A stretch of 64,000 nucleotides of DNA. Source: Rostratula benghalensis (lineage: Eukaryota > Chordata > Aves > Charadriiformes > Rostratulidae). The notes under the pieces are model-generated. The model ran no database searches. It saw only the letters and a list, made by a program, of their open reading frames with translations, and was not told the DNA's origin. The stretch lies in the NCBI GenBank assembly GCA_013399305.1, contig VXAI01000009.1, positions 1,019,604 through 1,083,603 on the forward strand, in the 5' to 3' direction. Positions 1 through 14,268 of this stretch are shown in pieces; position 1 is the first letter of the stretch; each line of letters begins with the position of its first letter. The position numbers were made by a program, and so were the translations under genes.

Positions 1-2849
1 CTGACATTAATTTTTAATCAAATGAGGACGCCTGTTTTCAGTTTTTGGTGAACGAAATTTCAGTAATTTTATTTCATATGTGCTCTTCTTCTGGGATTAA
101 GCAAATATGCATTGGTGTCTAATTCTGCTGCATTTTTCAGCAAGTGTTTTGTTGTGTTCTCTCTTTTTTCACAATCTTTCAGATTGTGGACAAGTCCAGT
201 GATTACAAATCATATCTGTGTTTTTATTGTAACTGCCTGTTGATGTACATGCTTGTGGGTGCTCAAGGCACAGAGCTGTTGAGTCTGCCAGAACTCCTTT
301 CTATGCCTTGCCTCTATCCTAGACCTTCTGCCCCTTTCCATGTTCTCCTGCAGAGTCTGGTTTATATCACATATCCAACAAGCACAACCTACCCAGGGCA
401 TTGTGGTTTTGTCGAGAAAGAGAGCAGACCAATGTGGACTACCTGTCTAAATTTCACCATTGCTGGTCCTGTGGTGACCTGGAGAAAATACTGGGACACC
501 TGCAGCAATGCTGTGCCCTGAGGATATGAGTGTGGGAGTCTGGAGACACTTGGTAATGGTTTGGTGGCAAGTTTAAATGACCTGCTCTCTACTACGAAAA
601 GTTGATTACATTTTCATGTGAAATATCTCTGTTATTGATCAAAAGAACCACCTAAGAAAACAGGCCATTGACAAATGTGTGCCCCTTTAAGGGCACGTGC
701 TCAAGCCTTGGCAATGTAGCAAAAGCAAAGGTAGACAGCTCCATCTATAATCAATTCTATCATCAACTCAAATACACATCTTCAGATGGCATGAATTGGG
801 CTTTGGAGATGCTTGTCTTTGCACTGATTCTGCAGGGAGCCTGGACAACTCTCTTTAAACCCAATACTTGAATAAAAATGACTGAAGGTAAAAACAGTGA
901 ATAATACTTAAGTCCTTGAAATGTATGTGAGGGTTCTGCTTTAGTGCATGTCTAATTCCAAGAGGCTGTACACAACTACAAGAGTTTTGGCCAGATTCTG
1001 ACCCAGTCTAAAGGCAGAGCCCTTCAGTGCCCACTGAGGTTTGTGCTGGACTTACTGGGCACAACTCAGCTCCTACATTCACAGTGGCAGAGATGCCTTC
1101 TGCCTGAAAGTTTTTGGTGCATATCTGCATGGATGTCAGTGTCACACAATCAGAATTGTATGCTGCATGAACCAGAGTTAATTGAGGACTACACCCCTCC
1201 TATGTTCTTGATAAAACCATATCTGCATCTATACTATAAACTAGTTAGCTGATACTTTCTCTAAGCTTGCTCTTAACCAGTGCTCAGAAGTTGTGCCAAT
1301 ACCGAAGCAGTAAACAACCTCAGTGGCTTTTTGGCTGGGGTCAGCACCATGAAAAACCACATTTGATTTGTGCTCTCTGTGCTGTCATATTGCCAATGGG
1401 AAGGAGCTGATTAAGTGCCTTTCTAGCAGATGGAATGACAAGGCTTTGTGAGCTGCATGGTTCAGGAACATACTCATCCCTCCCTTGAGCAGGTAACAGG
1501 GGTCATGGACTTCTGGAAAGACCCTTTCTCATCTGTGATTGCCACCATCTCTTTTTTTAAGCTGAAGAGAACCCAGGAATTTAACATCCATGTTATCGTC
1601 CCTACCAGTTAGATTGAACATCCATGTATTTTTTACCCAAGGGATGCATAACACATGATTTGCAGAACTGCTGACTGCTGTAGCTGCAATTAAAACAATA
1701 TTGCCTTCATAGCTTGAACATTGAGTGCAAACAGGCTGATAGTTTAATCAATCCATTTTAAAATGTATTAACTAAACCAGCAGTTTACTGTTCTTGTCAA
1801 ACTCTAAACAACCGTAAATCTTGTTTTCAAAAACCAACCAGAAAAAATGTAACACATTAAAAATGAATTAGACGTGGTGCACTACTCATAAGCTGTATAA
1901 TAAACAGATCACAGCCCTATAGTAATAGTTGTGATTTCTGGCACGTCACTGGAGAAGAACTCATGGGTTTTCAGAATGACCTATGTCATAAATCATTGCA
2001 TTCCCTTTTACACTGAGCACATGTAGCTAATTTTTCAAGAGTGGCTTCTGAAATCCTGATGAATGGCTTCGGAATTGATTACTGCAATGTATGAAAAGTG
2101 GTGTCACAAATGCCTAATTGAGGAAAGTAAAAAGGGGCTAAAAATACAATCCAGTGAAATATGAACACAAAATTGTAATATATACTAAGTAACAAATGAA
2201 AAGCCACCCAGGAGATAAGCCTAAAACATGACATGTGAAATCTGTCGCACTTGCCTTTGACAAATAAATTAAATTAATATAAATTTTCAGTAGACTTAAA
2301 ACAATGTAAATGCACAAGCTAAGCATAAATCATACATGTACTTTTTGACTATGCAGGCATCAATATCTTGCTGTCTAGTTTAATGTGTTCTCTGTGTTAG
2401 TATGTATATTTTCATAATATGGAACGCCTCATGTTAGAAAAAATTCAGACATCCCAAACCAGGAGAGGCATTCAAACTTTTTAATGAAACTCCAGAGCGG
2501 CACTGAGGTATTTTTCTGTATCTCTTATCCACTTCTGCATGTTCTTTTGTGAGCACATTTGAGCCCCCGGTTTCACACTTCAGATTGAACAAAAAGCAAC
2601 ACCCTCACTAAGCCCAAATTAACACACCTTGTCTCTCCATATCTCTCCGTAGACAGTGTAGATGTACTATCCAACACAGTCTCATCTTTCAAGTGACAGG
2701 TAAAAGTATAGTTGCTGAATCCAATTTTATTTCTATTGTGTAAAAGACTGCAAATTATGCTATGTGCTGAAAGACAATGTAGACAATTTTTATGTTTTGC
2801 CCACTTTTAAAGATTTATCTGTGTCAGCAGCTGGAGCACATGGGCTGAA

Positions 2850-3010
2850 GTTGAATGTGTTACATGATTGTAGCATGTAGATTCTGATTTGGTGTTGAAA
2901 GAAACTCCTTGGCAGATAAGTAATGAAATGAAACAGCAAACATGCCATCACCTAATAAAAACATCAGTTCATAAGAACCATTAATTACCTTTTCCCAAGA
3001 CATCCTTTTT
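2850..3010. promoter_or_regulatory. Candidate conserved non-coding element
   Basis: Unique, repeat-free sequence with closely packed homeodomain-like sites (CCATTAATTACC, AAGTAATGAAATG) and no coding frame. I call it a candidate from composition only; I could not align it to another species. Confidence 0.2.
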
Positions 3011-3599
3011 TAATTGATATGTTTGAATTTGTCATAAGAAAACAAATTTGTGTTATTCTACTAATACGTGCTGAGCAGTGATTGTAGAATAAGGAATTTT
3101 TTAAGGAAACTATTACCCTTTGTCCAGTTTCTATTTGCTACATTCAAAATGACCAGTATTCGTTAAACTTTATTACTGAGGTTCATGAAACTTTCTTTGG
3201 ATTAGAAAAGCATAACCTTCTGTCCTGTTTTAGAAAGGTGTTGCAGCTTTTCATTAACCTGGAAACCTCCTATTTACATGGTTCACAGCCTGGTCTCAGC
3301 TCACTTGGAGGTAACAAAGGGTGTCGGGACAAGAGTGCAGCAGGGGGCTCATCCTTTAGGGCTGCCATCTGAATTTGATCAGGTCAACTGTTTTAACTCC
3401 TGCCTCATTAGGCAAAATAAAATGGAGATTATGGTGTGTGGAAGGATCACATTACAGACAGCAAGCTCTGCCTCCTGACACCCTCTGTTGATTTTGCATT
3501 TTGACAAGACCTTGCTCTCTGTGTTTTCCATTCTGTATTACAGCAGGCTTTAAATTATTTTGAAGACAAGATCATTTGTATCCTGTGGCATTTCAGAGC

Positions 3600-3885
3600 T
3601 TAGCCAAAGAGGAGTGAAGTAATAAGTGAAGACACATTAGTCTCAGAGGCAGTTTACCTACTGGAGAGATGTCACTGTGTAGCATGGGCTTAATGCTGAT
3701 AGACACATTAATTCGGCTTGTCAAGCAATGCCTAGCTCTTCCCTTTTCAAGGTTTAGATTAGCTGTAAATTTGAAAGAATCTGACACAAAAAAGTTCACT
3801 AGGTAAATGATGATTACCACTTGGCACAGAGGAATATTTAATTCATTTTGATTACTTATAATTAAAATGTTATGTGTATTCAATT
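3600..3885. promoter_or_regulatory. Candidate conserved non-coding element
   Basis: This repeat-free block has evenly mixed composition, with CTTAATGCTGATAGACACAT, ATTAATTCGGCTTG and TGATTACTTATAATTAAAAT, which are dense homeodomain-type TAAT sites. A 96-codon minus-strand open frame overlaps it but shows no known motif. Candidate enhancer within an SLC25A21 intron; not proven. Confidence 0.28.
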
Positions 3886-6129
3886 TCCCTTTAGTTACTG
3901 GATTTAGTGTTTAGATAAAATAGAAAAAAATGTTTGTTTAATGTGTTTGTTGCAGTATAGTGTGTGGTAGATCCTTTGCCCCCTGGTTGTCCCCTAAAAA
4001 TCATTTCCCCACTCACCTCACTTATATGTGACATATATTAATAGAAAGTTCTCGGTCTATAAAAGGTAAAAAATTATTCAGGGTATCAGTTTGGACTGCT
4101 GACAACTACTTGCCAGATCTCATATGAGGAAGATAGTTCTTATCCATTACACCCAATTATGATTTTCTTTAGGAAAAAAACAGGAATAATAAAAGGAAGT
4201 GATGTTTAGCAATTAGGTGTATCTCTTCTTTCTCTTATTCCATTTGTCAGTAGGATTTTCTTTAAATTCTTCTTCTCTAAGCTAAGAGCAACAATTCATA
4301 GTCGATGAAGAGGAAGTAGAAATATGAAAATTAGTAATAAAATTACATTAGTTTTGTAATTATTCATTTATAAATCAAGAGTTTGCCAGAAGTACAGATA
4401 CAAAAATGCTGTCAAAACAAGAAGCTTCCCTCAGGGAAGAGGAAAGAGAAGCAACGAGTAATATGCGACAGATGTGAACGTAAATTGTTAATGCAAAGTA
4501 AAATGTGCACTATTCTATGGTTAAAAGTGTAGCATAAAATTGTTTTAAGATGACTTATGATTTTTTTTTTCAAGTAATGACCAGCTGAGAAACATACACT
4601 GTTGTTATGTCGTAAGTGAACCTAATATGTTTGAATCTAAAGGCATTAGCTTTAAGGAAACTGTAAGTTGCACAATCCATAACAGTGTGTCTCTTCAGTA
4701 ACATGGGCCACATGGCCACATTTAACTTCTGCATATAATGCACCAACTTCAGTGTCCTTATTCCTGCTGCAGCCTGATTCATTTGCAGACTATTGTGGAT
4801 CCTGTGGACTTAAGGAGGAAGGGGTCTCAAAAGAGAAACTTCTTGTTGCGTGTTTTTATTTCTGTGTATCTGCTTTAAGAATTCTATCTTGTGGGAATGC
4901 TTAAAGTTGACAATTTTCACTAAGATGTTTCACAGGGTAAACCTGCCGCTTCCAAACACAAACCACAGAGCGGCAGAGAACAGGATTTTCCTGAAACAAT
5001 TACATTCACTGAAAACGTTGGAAAGGTTTTGTTAAAGAATGTATCGTAAGGCATGTGGACAAATTATTGCAGATCCTTGTGGCCCCAATAATTTCACTTC
5101 CATCTGTTTCCAGCCTCCATTTCTTCTCACTCTTCAACTTCTAGGTCCAAAAGTCTGCATCTTTCTTCTGTCCACCCTTACACTAGTAGCTGCCCTTTTC
5201 CACCAAATCTGTTCCCTCTGTGTCTCTTTGTCCTATTTAACAACCTGTTCCAGGTTCCTCCTTTCCAATTCATTCCCACTTCACCTGGGAGCAGGCCTTC
5301 ACTTGCTCTGTTCCCTTTTGACCCCTTTAGATTGAGGCCCCATACTTGCTGAGATGGATGGGTACACACTATGTGATGATCTGTCTCTTGGATACTCTGC
5401 TGAATGTCCTATGGTGTAAACCAGAACAGGCTGCATCAGAAAAATGAAAATAATTATTTAAAGCAAAGCTGTGTTAATTTTGGTGTGAATTGTATGCCCT
5501 CACCCAAGAGCAACTTTCAGTTTGTCATGAAATAAAGCAATCTGGGTTAACAGCAGAAATGCAGGTGAAGGCTGTTTGGTTCTCCTTTACTGCATAACCT
5601 CGTTAGCATTTGCATCAGCAAAACAGGGAGTCTGGCAACAAGCAGTAAGCTTCTTAAGTTGGCTTTGCTATCAGAGGAACCATTCACAGAATTACATCCC
5701 AAGTGGAAAAAGTAAGATGTTAGTGATGGTTGACTGCCTTCACAGTCCTAAGGCTACCTGAATGCTAGTAGTCTAGTCTGCAGCACCTCCTGTCCTGGGA
5801 GAGTATGGAGGGCTCTGGTGATGGGACTCATTGCGCTGTCCAAGTATTCCTCTAGTGTAAGGGAATGCTCAATTGTCATTTTAATAGGTTTTGTCCTTCA
5901 TTAAAATTGATGTTGGCCAAAGGTCTTGTCCCACTGTGGGATCCAGAGCAGGCTCAGCTCTATGGGTAGGTTAAGAGAGCAGCTGCTTCACCTTGTGTGA
6001 TACCAAGGAGGCAGAATGTCAAATTCTCAAAAGTGAGACATTTATTACTCCACATTATCTGCATCCTAATGCAAACATATTATTTCCTGACCAGTAAGAA
6101 AGTCAAGAGGGAAGTACAGCAAATACTAC

Positions 6130-6312
6130 AGGGTAACAGAACACTGGAAGGGGCTGCCCAGAGAGGTGGTGGAGTCTCCTTCTCTGGAGACATTCAAAAC
6201 CCTCCTGGATGCATTCCTGTGTGACCTGCTCTGGGTGTTCCTGCTCCGGCAGGGGGATTGGACTGGATGATCTTTCAAGGTCCCTTCCAATCCCTGATAT
6301 TCTGTGATTCCG
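6130..6312 (+). mobile_element. CR1 LINE, short 3' end fragment
   Basis: The sequence reads ACACTGGAAGGGGCTGCCCA, then a GAGAGGTGGTGGAGTCTCC box, then a dinucleotide-poor stretch ending GGTCCCTTCCAATCCCTGA and ATTCTGTGATTCCGTG. These are the end of ORF2 and the 3' UTR of avian CR1, in plus orientation. Only about 180 bp remain, as expected from 5' truncation during target-primed reverse transcription. Antisense open frames here are by-products of the repeat. Confidence 0.92.
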
Positions 6313-9300
6313 TGCGTGATACTCTTGCCTACTGCAGGCAGTAAAGAAAATAATGGTGATGTATTGTGAGAGCACAATGGTGAAATTCCTCTTTCTGTGT
6401 TTGGCTCACATGAGAACAATACCAGCCATGCAGTAGGTCCGACTCATCTGGCACAGCTTGGTGTGATTCATGATGGCTGAAAGAGCAGCAGTCTGTAACT
6501 ACAGCAAGGGAGAGCAGAGCTCACTGGCTTGCAGAAATAGGAGGAAAGAGGCAAAACTGGCCACTTCTGTAACCTGTCAGGTTACATTCTCTCCAAGTGT
6601 TTAAGGGAGCAGTAGCAAGGGGTTGTGAGTAAAAGAAAAAAAAAAGTCCATGCCTTTTACAATCCAGCACAAAGAATAAATATCTGAGTATTTTAATATG
6701 GATGATTAGTGTGTGGTGATTAGAACTGATATGGGATTGCACCCTGGAGACTGTCTTAAAGAAGGCTTTGCCTTCAGTGGAGTTTGGAAAGCAACAGGGT
6801 ACAAAAAATATCTTTCAGTGGTTGTGCTCAATTGTTTTGAAAGATGCAGAAGGTGAACTATGTTACTAGAGACGCACCATTTTTACGAATCTCTTTCCTC
6901 ACAGGAGACATTAGCATCTTTAAAGTTCAGAGAATACTGTCCTAAGCCAATTTGGGTCAGCAAGAGAAAGTTTGGAGCTTGGACTTCTTTCTTGCCTTTT
7001 TGTTTATATGGTAGCATATAAATAAAGGATCCAGTTCATGATGTCAGATTTCTACTTTAACGCTGTAATATTATGCAATTTCATTACCAGTGCATACCAG
7101 TGCAGCTCAACATGGATTGTCTAGAAACTGAGCTGGTTTTTACAGGTAAAAAAAATAAAAGTAGGAAGCTTTTCAAGAAAATGAAGGAGGAAAGGATCAA
7201 ATACAGAAAACACCTACATCTGCGTCAAAAATATTTTAAATAGCGTTAGGCATAAAATCCTTATTGAAACTGCTAGTTTAATATGCATAGGATAAATGAT
7301 GTGTGTGAGCTCTTTAGTAAATCCATTGTTTACAGTGAAGGCAAATAATTAACATATTTGCTTGAGTTGATTCAGACTATATGTAGTGGATTATTCTCCC
7401 TAAATTTTCCTCTCTTTCTGTGTTACATTTAATTATTGTGTGCCCATTTCTCTATAAACCATTTTGACTGCATCAGCTGATAGTCTTAAGACAAATTTTG
7501 CATACAAATGTTTGTCTGAGTCTCGTAGGGATCTGACATAAAATGTGTTATGTTTTCACTTCAGAAGGTCTGGATCTTTCATCCAAATTTAATAGCTATT
7601 TATGCCTTGAGAAGATCTTATCTAATGTAATATTGGTTCAGGGTTGTTCACAGCCTTGCATTATATTGAAACATGGTCAGAGAGTGTAATTTGTTAATGT
7701 CACGAAGGATGAAGTTGGTTAGAAAGGGAAGTGTACATGATTTATAATAACACAAGTGTTTCCTTGCTAATCCCTTGGCAGGTTCATTATCTGTAGAGCC
7801 CCAGGCAATAGCTGGCCTATCGTGAGAGTGAAATTTAACCCACAGCATGAAATTAATCCTCAAAGACTTTTGTCTACTCTTTCTAGAAATAATAAATTCA
7901 AAGTGATTTTCTAATTCTCCTCTCTAACTTCTCTAACTTTATGCAGAGGTGTTCAGTTGGTATCTAAACTCTACGGTATCTGTCAATCTATTGATTTATG
8001 TTTAGTTAACCAACATGCAAGTGTATATGAAGCATAATAAGGAATTTGAAGACATGAATTAGTAGTATGTTCATTGTTTCTTCCTGAAAACCTTTTTTCT
8101 CTGCTAATACAGAAAAATTTTTTCCTTGTAATTACGGGGAAGACAAGGAATGTGTGTATGTATGCAAGCATCTATAAAACCATTCAAAATATCACATCTG
8201 GATTTTCCAGAACTTCTGGATTTATATATGAAATGACTTGGCAGGGTTTTTCACACCCTGACTTCTTTTGTAAAAATTTTTAGACATCTAATGAAGGCTT
8301 GTTGCTGGTAGAGAAATGGATTTTTTGGTAGAGTTTTGGAAACTACTTCTTGAATCAGCTCTGTAAATACTGGATGAATCAGCTGGTTGGTTTGGGTTTG
8401 GTTTTTTTCCAGAAAGAGGTTTCTTTTTTGTACATATGCAAAGAAGTTTTCTCTACTAAGGAGAGAACAGGTGAAAGTGATTTGTTACTGATTGATTCTT
8501 ACTCTCCTCTGTGTTATTTTAGAACATGATTCCTCACTCATGCACAGCCTAGTCTATGGAAGTAGATGAGCAGCTCTAGATACTCTTATATCTATCTTGA
8601 TACTATCTAAGTGTAGGGTAAAGATTTTCCCCACTTTAGCCAGTATTTACCCAGCTTCTATCCATTGGCTAGACATTTTGCATATTTTGGTGCTTGTCTT
8701 CTAGACAATTTTTACACTTCTGAAGGCAGCAATTCATATTTGATAGGCGTTTACAGTTTCCTTATCATCTATGTTGAAGAGCTTCTTCAAGATATTAGTT
8801 GAAAGTCCACACAGTCATATCATTGGACAGAAACCAAATGACAAGAATGCTAAAGATGCCTCTTGATATTAAGTAGAGATGAGATGTGGTGTAAGGGTAG
8901 GAAAACTCTGACAACTACATACCTTTTTGTGATATTTATTGCTGGGGGTAGAAAGTCCTACAGAAGTACCTCATATAAAGTCAAAACATAGGTTTCCAAT
9001 CTATTTTTAAGCTGCTTTTATTGTTAATGGAAGCTGATGGAATTAAGCCTTATAATGTGATATGGTACAGTAAATCAATACTATATAGTAATTCAGATAT
9101 CATTTATGTCTGCATTCTCACTGTCTCTTCAATGCAGTAGCAGAGAGAGAAGGGCAAATTGCACAATTGCAATGCTTGGTTACAGGTATTGCAGTTGTCT
9201 AGGAAAGAGCAGAGACAGTGATACATTGCTCATGTTTTGACCAATGACTGCCTCAAGGATTTCCATCTGCTTAATATATAGTGTTTCTTCAGCACCACAC

Positions 9301-9992
9301 TCTTCTCTCTCCCACCTATTTTGATAATTTTGCTCACGCCCTTTGCATCCATCGGTCATTCCCCTGTGAATGGCTTTCCCTGTTTGCCCTTTTCCCAGAC
9401 CACAGGCTTATAGTGAAAACTTCGTGCAACAAAAGCAGCAGTGTTTGTTGACCGTGAGACCACGGTTTCTGCTGCCATTTCCAATGACAACTTGGCATCT
9501 TGTGACCTCTAATAAATGACATCTAATAAATTGACAGGTGATAAGTCTCTTAGCTGGTAGGCAGGATGGCTGTTTGCATTTTCAAGAGAGTCTTGAAACA
9601 GAAAATGGCTAAAAACTCTCCCCTGCATGTAATGAAACTGGAGATTCCAGCTTTATTCTTGGGAGGGATTCAGGCCACAAGTAAGGCAAGCTGTACATTT
9701 TTAACAAGGGTAATACCAGTGTATTCTGCAATATTTAGGTACAGTAAGTCCTTCTCACACCTTAGTCTGGGCATGTTTCAGGCTCCATAGCAGGGAGAGT
9801 TGGATCCTGGGAATCCTTGGATTCCTGTTTATGTGCACAAAGATTAGACCTAGAATGGAGCAGCTAACCCTACTTGCCAGCGTTATGTCACACAGCAAAC
9901 CAGTAGCACGTGTTCTATGGCTAGGTCTTTGGAGGAGCAGCATAACTTAGGAAGAAGTTATGCTGTTCATCTTCCAAAGAGCTAGCTGCATA

Positions 9993-10034
9993 GTTCCATC
10001 CCTTCCAACCCCATATCATTCCGTGATTCTGTGT
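9993..10034 (+). mobile_element. CR1 LINE 3' tail remnant
   Basis: CCATCCCTTCCAACCCCAT followed by ATTCCGTGATTCTGTG is the extreme 3' end of a CR1 element in plus orientation. About 40 bp are recognisable. It may be a very short truncated insertion or an old eroded copy. Confidence 0.7.
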
Positions 10035-11210
10035 GATTATTTGATTCTCCCCTTAGCTAGCATATCTGCAAAGAAAAAGAGGGAGGTGGCACAACAACAT
10101 GTTGTACACTGAGGGTTTTATTTATTGCATCTTACTCAATTTGGCATTAGGCAACAAATTGCAAATTATGGACAAAGTCATAATTCCACTTGTTATATAT
10201 AATAATATGTATAGTGATTTCCTATCAATTCTCTATAAGCATGCAGAGACTCTTTTCAAAGAGTCATTTTATAATTAACCCCTTTTATTTAGTGGAAGGC
10301 ATTCAGTAATTCTCTGAGTCCATGTAGCACTATGAATATTTGGGTGTATGGAAGGGGTACTGAACATAGTAAGGAAGTGAAATGATAGTCCATTCGAAAT
10401 ACTACATGGCAATATCAGAACTGCCATTTCTTGGCCCTGTTTTTCACCCCTCAGGTTCAATAGCTGAGTCAAATCGGCCATGTTAGCATAGCCTGCCTGC
10501 CTGCCTGGAGAAGAATGTAAGCAAAATGCCTTTACAAGACTTCTGTGAACGTACAAAATGAAAGGAGGACTTTTTCTAACTTCAACTGGTGGTTAGTGAA
10601 ATGTTTTCTGGGATAGACATCACTGTAACAGAACCTGAAGATACTTCATTGATTTGAACGTTTTCATTAAATCAAAAGAAATAATTTAAGATTTCTTTTT
10701 GGAAAAACAATCTTTAAAAGGTACAAGGCTGCAAAGAAGCAGTAAAATCTGCTAAGTATATCCTCCCGACTACTGTACTGCCTGCTACCCACAAACAATT
10801 TTCTGAAAGCCTCTCTCTTTTTCAGAAGTTGCCTTGCTTTGTACCTTTAAAATTATCAGCACTTGGAAAAGCCTTGTTAAATCTGAAAGAAGTCCTGTTT
10901 TCCTTTAGACTTAACAATGTTTCAGATACTGATTAAAAAGGGAACTCTCCCTTTATTCCTGAAGTCGGTAAGAAATATTATGGAAAATTGCGTTAACTCT
11001 TGCAAATCCCTCTACAACTATAAAAGTACAAATGAGATCGTCCCTGCTGTTTCAGTCAGGCCTATGAACCTCAGAGCAATAGGATATTTATAAGAAAATT
11101 CCAGACATAGCAGTGGTGCCGTGATCCATATGACCCAAAGTTTCCAGTCTTTGTCTATCCTCCTGTCTTTAAGGAAAAACAGAGGGGCATAAAATGAAAA
11201 CTTGGAAGAT

Positions 11211-11251
11211 CACAAATCATTGTTATGACTCATTATAATGAATGATTTGTG
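11211..11251. repeat. Perfect 11-bp inverted repeat enclosing an AP-1 consensus
   Basis: CACAAATCATT at 11211-11221 is exactly inverted as AATGATTTGTG at 11241-11251. The 19-nt centre contains TGACTCA, a perfect AP-1 site (11226-11232). Whether the arms matter as a hairpin or as paired binding sites is unknown. Confidence 0.85.
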
Positions 11252-13577
11252 CATTACTTTATGGAGTAGTTAGGTTGAGTTTGGGGAAAAAAAGAAACCT
11301 TCCTTTTTAATTTTCACCACTTTATGCCAATTTTCAAGCAACTGTCTTTCCTAAAATAACAACGTTCTTTTTTCCACACTGTCCTGGATAACTAGTGAGT
11401 TTTTTCAGCTGGGAGAGTGTGTTGTGATATAAAGGTGCAGCCTTGCACGGCTGTTGTCAAGAGCCTGTTAGTGTTTCCATGACAGCATTAAGTCTTATTT
11501 TCTGGTGTTTAAAACTGGGCTATAAAATACTTGATGTTGAACTTAAAATACTTCAAGTTGAACTTTGGTGGTTTTCAAAATATATTTACAAATAAGGGAA
11601 ATAATGTCATTGGGTGGGGCTTTTTAGTTCTGTGAAAAAATAGTACTCTGACAGCTTTGTAGTGACACTGTGATTCAGTTTTGGATAATCAAAATTAATC
11701 TTCTGACCATGGCATACAGCCTGAAATCTAGATTATTTTTAGTTGTTAAATATTAATAGTATAGGGCTTACTATAAAAAGAAAAATAAATCTGCTGAATT
11801 CTGAAAATAGCTGCCATTTTTCCACTACAATGCATTTGGGAGAACTCATCTTCTTTATTTTTGCACTATCTTCCTACAATGAGGTATATTTTCAGATGTC
11901 AAAGATTTCGCTTCACTCATTGTAATGTTACATGAAAAATTTGCTGAAAGTGTGATTATGTATCTGCAGATTCTGGAGGACACTGGCAAGCTTCTATTTC
12001 AAGACAGAGCAAACTTTCCTTAAAGTTATGGGATTAGATTTTTGGTTTGCTTTTTACAGAGGGAAGTGGACTATTTGAGATAAATTGTATTACAGAAAGC
12101 AGGAGTGTTCCAATATTTTACTAGTTATACTTTAAGTCACCACAGCAGAGAAAGTCATATTGTTTCAAAGGAAATTTCATCCTTAACTTGCCTTGTTATG
12201 CCCTACTGTATGTTAAGAATTGCTGAGGTCGCTTAGCACTGGCTGATAATGAATTCCATATAAGCTGCAATATTGGGGCACAGCTGGGTGGGTAAGAGTT
12301 GTGTTTCAGTCTTTAACTCAGAATTTCCTCATTTTACTAGTTTCATTTCAAAAGGTAATGCTACTTTAAGGGTGTATGTTTTCTGTTGCTTAGCCATGCA
12401 ATCTAATAGAAAAAAGTAATTTTTACACGGAATCAGCATATGCATAATAGCTAATATCTACCTTATGTATATTAGCTCTTAGTCATGGTTTGTCTGTTAA
12501 TAGGAAAGGCCATGTGAGTTAACATTCTCAAATGTGGGGTATTTAGCTGTGCTCTTCGGTAGAATAAGCCTGGTTGTATCCTTTCCAGTATTTTAAAAAT
12601 CTCAGCCACAATATCTTAATGAAATTTTTTCCCCTCTTAAATATTTTCCAGTACGAGCATAGGAGCTTGGGTGAACATTCAAAACTAACACTTCTTTCAA
12701 CAACTCACAATTTGATTTTGGCTATTTTCCACTGAAAATGAATTTGTAGTTCTGATTTGACCATTTCTTTCCTTTGGGAGAAAAGATATTTTTGGTTACC
12801 CTTCCCACTTTGACCATAGGGAGCAAGTGTAATGCATATTTCGTTGAGGTTTGCAAATTTTTGGTGCTAATTCAGTTTAATACTAAAAAGAAAAATAATG
12901 AGTACACTAAGCTATGATGGGACTGATCTCATCAAAGAACTTAAAATGCTAATGAATACTGAAAAGTATTGAACAACTCTTGAAATCCTCCCCCAAAATC
13001 TTCTTGCCACAAGCCACAATGATTTTCCTGCCTTTTCAGAAAGAAAATGCTGTGTGATCACCATAGGGGACACTGAAATCAAAGCTTTATTGAGAAAACT
13101 ATGTAGAAGTACTTGGCTCTTTCTATAGGAATTGTTGAAGAAAAAAGTTACTTTTTCCTGTGGGATATAGATCTTAATTATATTTTCCTATACTGGAAGG
13201 GTTTTAGAATTCTGCTTACTGTTTGTATTGCAGGCATTGCCCAGTAATGACCAGTGGTAATTATTCATTTGAAGCCTTCCTCTGGCTTATCAGATACATG
13301 TTTTATTTTACAAAGTTGCATTAAGATTTGCCCTTGAGTCATTCTGAAGTGATAGAGAATATTACTTTTTAAAGACAGCAGTATTGTTCCTGTCATCTGG
13401 TATAATTAATATCACAACAATCTTAATTAATAGGTAACATTTTCAGACTCACACTTGAATTTTCCAAAGGTTCCCATTTGCAGAGATGCAGCAATGGATT
13501 TGTAGATCATGATAACATCACAGGACACAAGAGTGGCTCTACAGGGTTCGTTTAAAGGTCCATCCAGTCCAGCCAAG

Positions 13578-13637
13578 ATAGGTCAAGAGAGGATATACAT
13601 TTTTGTAATAGGTCAAGAGAGGATATACATTTTTGTA
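13578..13637 (+). repeat. Perfect 30-bp tandem duplication (two copies)
   Basis: Copies 13578-13607 and 13608-13637 are identical (unit begins ATAGGTCAAGAGAGG and ends CATTTTTGTA). The lack of any difference suggests a recent event or an assembly artefact. Confidence 0.97.
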
Positions 13638-14268
13638 ACAGAAGTTAAACCGAGATAAGAAACTGGGTGGTTTTTGAACAGGCACGTATTACACACTGAA
13701 ATCAGCCAAACCACATTCTCATTTTTCCCTGAATTTAGACTGTGGGCTTTATGTATCTAATATCTGATTTCTTGTGAAATCTCTTCTAGTCATTAGTTCA
13801 TATTCCTCATCACTTTATCTGTTGTTTCTCTATAAGCTGTTTTGAAGTAAAACATACAAGACTTTATCCAAAACTGATGAAAACCAGACTTCTGTTGATG
13901 CATTTATTGGGTCATAAGTGACTACCTATATTTAAAATCATAAAAATAACTCCATCATCTCTGACAATACAAAATTATTCCTTATGGTGCCATTTCCAAT
14001 GATTTGTCTGGTTTAGATAAGGGGGGAAAAGATCCATAGACTTGGGGGAGGGAAGGCTGGTTTTAGTTAGGAAACAGGGATTACAGAGGTTTCAGAAATA
14101 AACTGTCACCTTGAAAAACAAAAGGCTGGATTTGCTGCTACTGGTTTCTTCAGATTCTTTCACCGGTGTAAGTGCCTTATACACAAGAAGATACATACAA
14201 AAAAGCAAAAGCAGTGTTTAAATTTACCCATTGCTTTTACAGTGGTCACTTCCTGGATGATTTTATGT

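Noticed and set aside
6103..6419. Two overlapping minus-strand open frames of 90 and 97 codons.
   Set aside because: They are antisense to a plus-strand CR1 3' end and have no independent support.
13540..13577. GGTCCATCCAGTCCAGCC, resembling part of a minus-strand CR1 3' UTR.
   Set aside because: Isolated and not accompanied by the tail or other CR1 boxes.
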